Positions 13,591 through 13,828 of a stretch of 13,828 nt of DNA are shown here, in pieces (position 1 is the stretch's first letter; the number at the start of each line of letters is the position of its first letter). The stretch is from CAZUGA01 sp964619885 (GTDB lineage: Bacteria; Pseudomonadota; Gammaproteobacteria; Methylococcales; UBA1147): positions 1 to 13,828 of the forward strand of contig CAZUGA010000066.1 in NCBI GenBank assembly GCA_964619885.1, given 5' to 3'. A program made the translations under genes and the position numbers. The notes under the pieces were generated by a model. The model ran no database searches and was not told the origin of the DNA. It saw only the letters and a program-made list of their open reading frames with translations.

Positions 13591-13828
13591 GAGGAATCCA
13601 TCGATTGTTGTCTTGCCTCAAATATTATTCGAATCGCCGCGCGTTGACCGATAAATAATTACAAATAGAATGTGATCTATTCACGCTGAATGAGAGATAA
13701 CATTCGCATGCTGAGGGATCCAAATCAGTGTAAAAAAATGGAGGGATATGTTGATACAACGGGTAGGGCGGACAAGTGCATATTCCGGCGAAGCTGAACA
13801 GCGATTCTGGTTGAACGTGAACACCTGG
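13591..13828. other. Right edge, upstream of the secreted protein
   Basis: No gene was recognised. A second copy of the GGTAGGGCGGA start of the REP-like element lies at 13762-13772, followed by ACAAG. A TGTGA...TCACG palindrome at 13671-13685 resembles a CRP half-site pair but has a five- instead of six-base spacer. Confidence 0.45.

Noticed and set aside
13671..13685. CRP-like site TGTGA...TCACG upstream of the secreted protein
   Set aside because: The spacer is five bases rather than the six required, and one half-site deviates, so CRP binding is unlikely.

Overview
The window looks like a chromosomal segment of a Gram-negative, probably gammaproteobacterial, organism of moderate GC. That placement is an inference from four things: a polyhydroxyalkanoate phasin, an outer-membrane beta-barrel protein, HigBA and PIN/Phd toxin-antitoxin modules, and an IS66-type transposase remnant. 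No rRNA, tRNA or CRISPR array was recognised.

Left part (1-3573, all minus strand). The genes are a membrane-anchored family 2 glycosyltransferase of the dolichol/polyprenyl-phosphate sugar transferase type, a UDP-glucuronate decarboxylase (UDP-xylose synthase), and an AraC-type regulator fused to an O6-alkylguanine-DNA alkyltransferase domain. The first two are consistent with surface glycan or lipid-linked sugar synthesis. Divergently from the alkyltransferase lies a phasin gene (3906-4280). It has a clear sigma70 promoter, a TGC/GCA palindrome overlapping the -35 box, a strong ribosome binding site and a textbook intrinsic terminator at 4425-4460.

Centre (4708-11110, plus strand). A CHASE2-sensor class III nucleotide cyclase is followed by a 1102-residue protein that joins a signal peptide, a FecR domain, about ten TPRs and a C-terminal outer-membrane beta-barrel. 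After it comes a small single-pass membrane protein of unknown function. I read this as a candidate trans-envelope sensing or secretion module: inner-membrane cyclase with a periplasmic sensor, plus a periplasmic scaffold fused to an outer-membrane channel. The cyclase has non-canonical residues at the purine-recognition positions. The barrel half of the large protein is much more AT-rich than its FecR/TPR half.

Right part (11111-13828, accessory). A gene-free stretch holds a decayed 3' end of a VapC-like toxin gene, two hairpins and a truncated IS66-like transposase C-terminus. Then come a HigB-HigA pair with a near-perfect palindromic operator and an apparently leaderless toxin start, a convergent Phd/VapC pair with three operator half-sites, and a small secreted protein of unknown function. 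About 125 bp around the intact VapC 3' end matches the decayed copy, so this flank seems to have been duplicated and then eroded.
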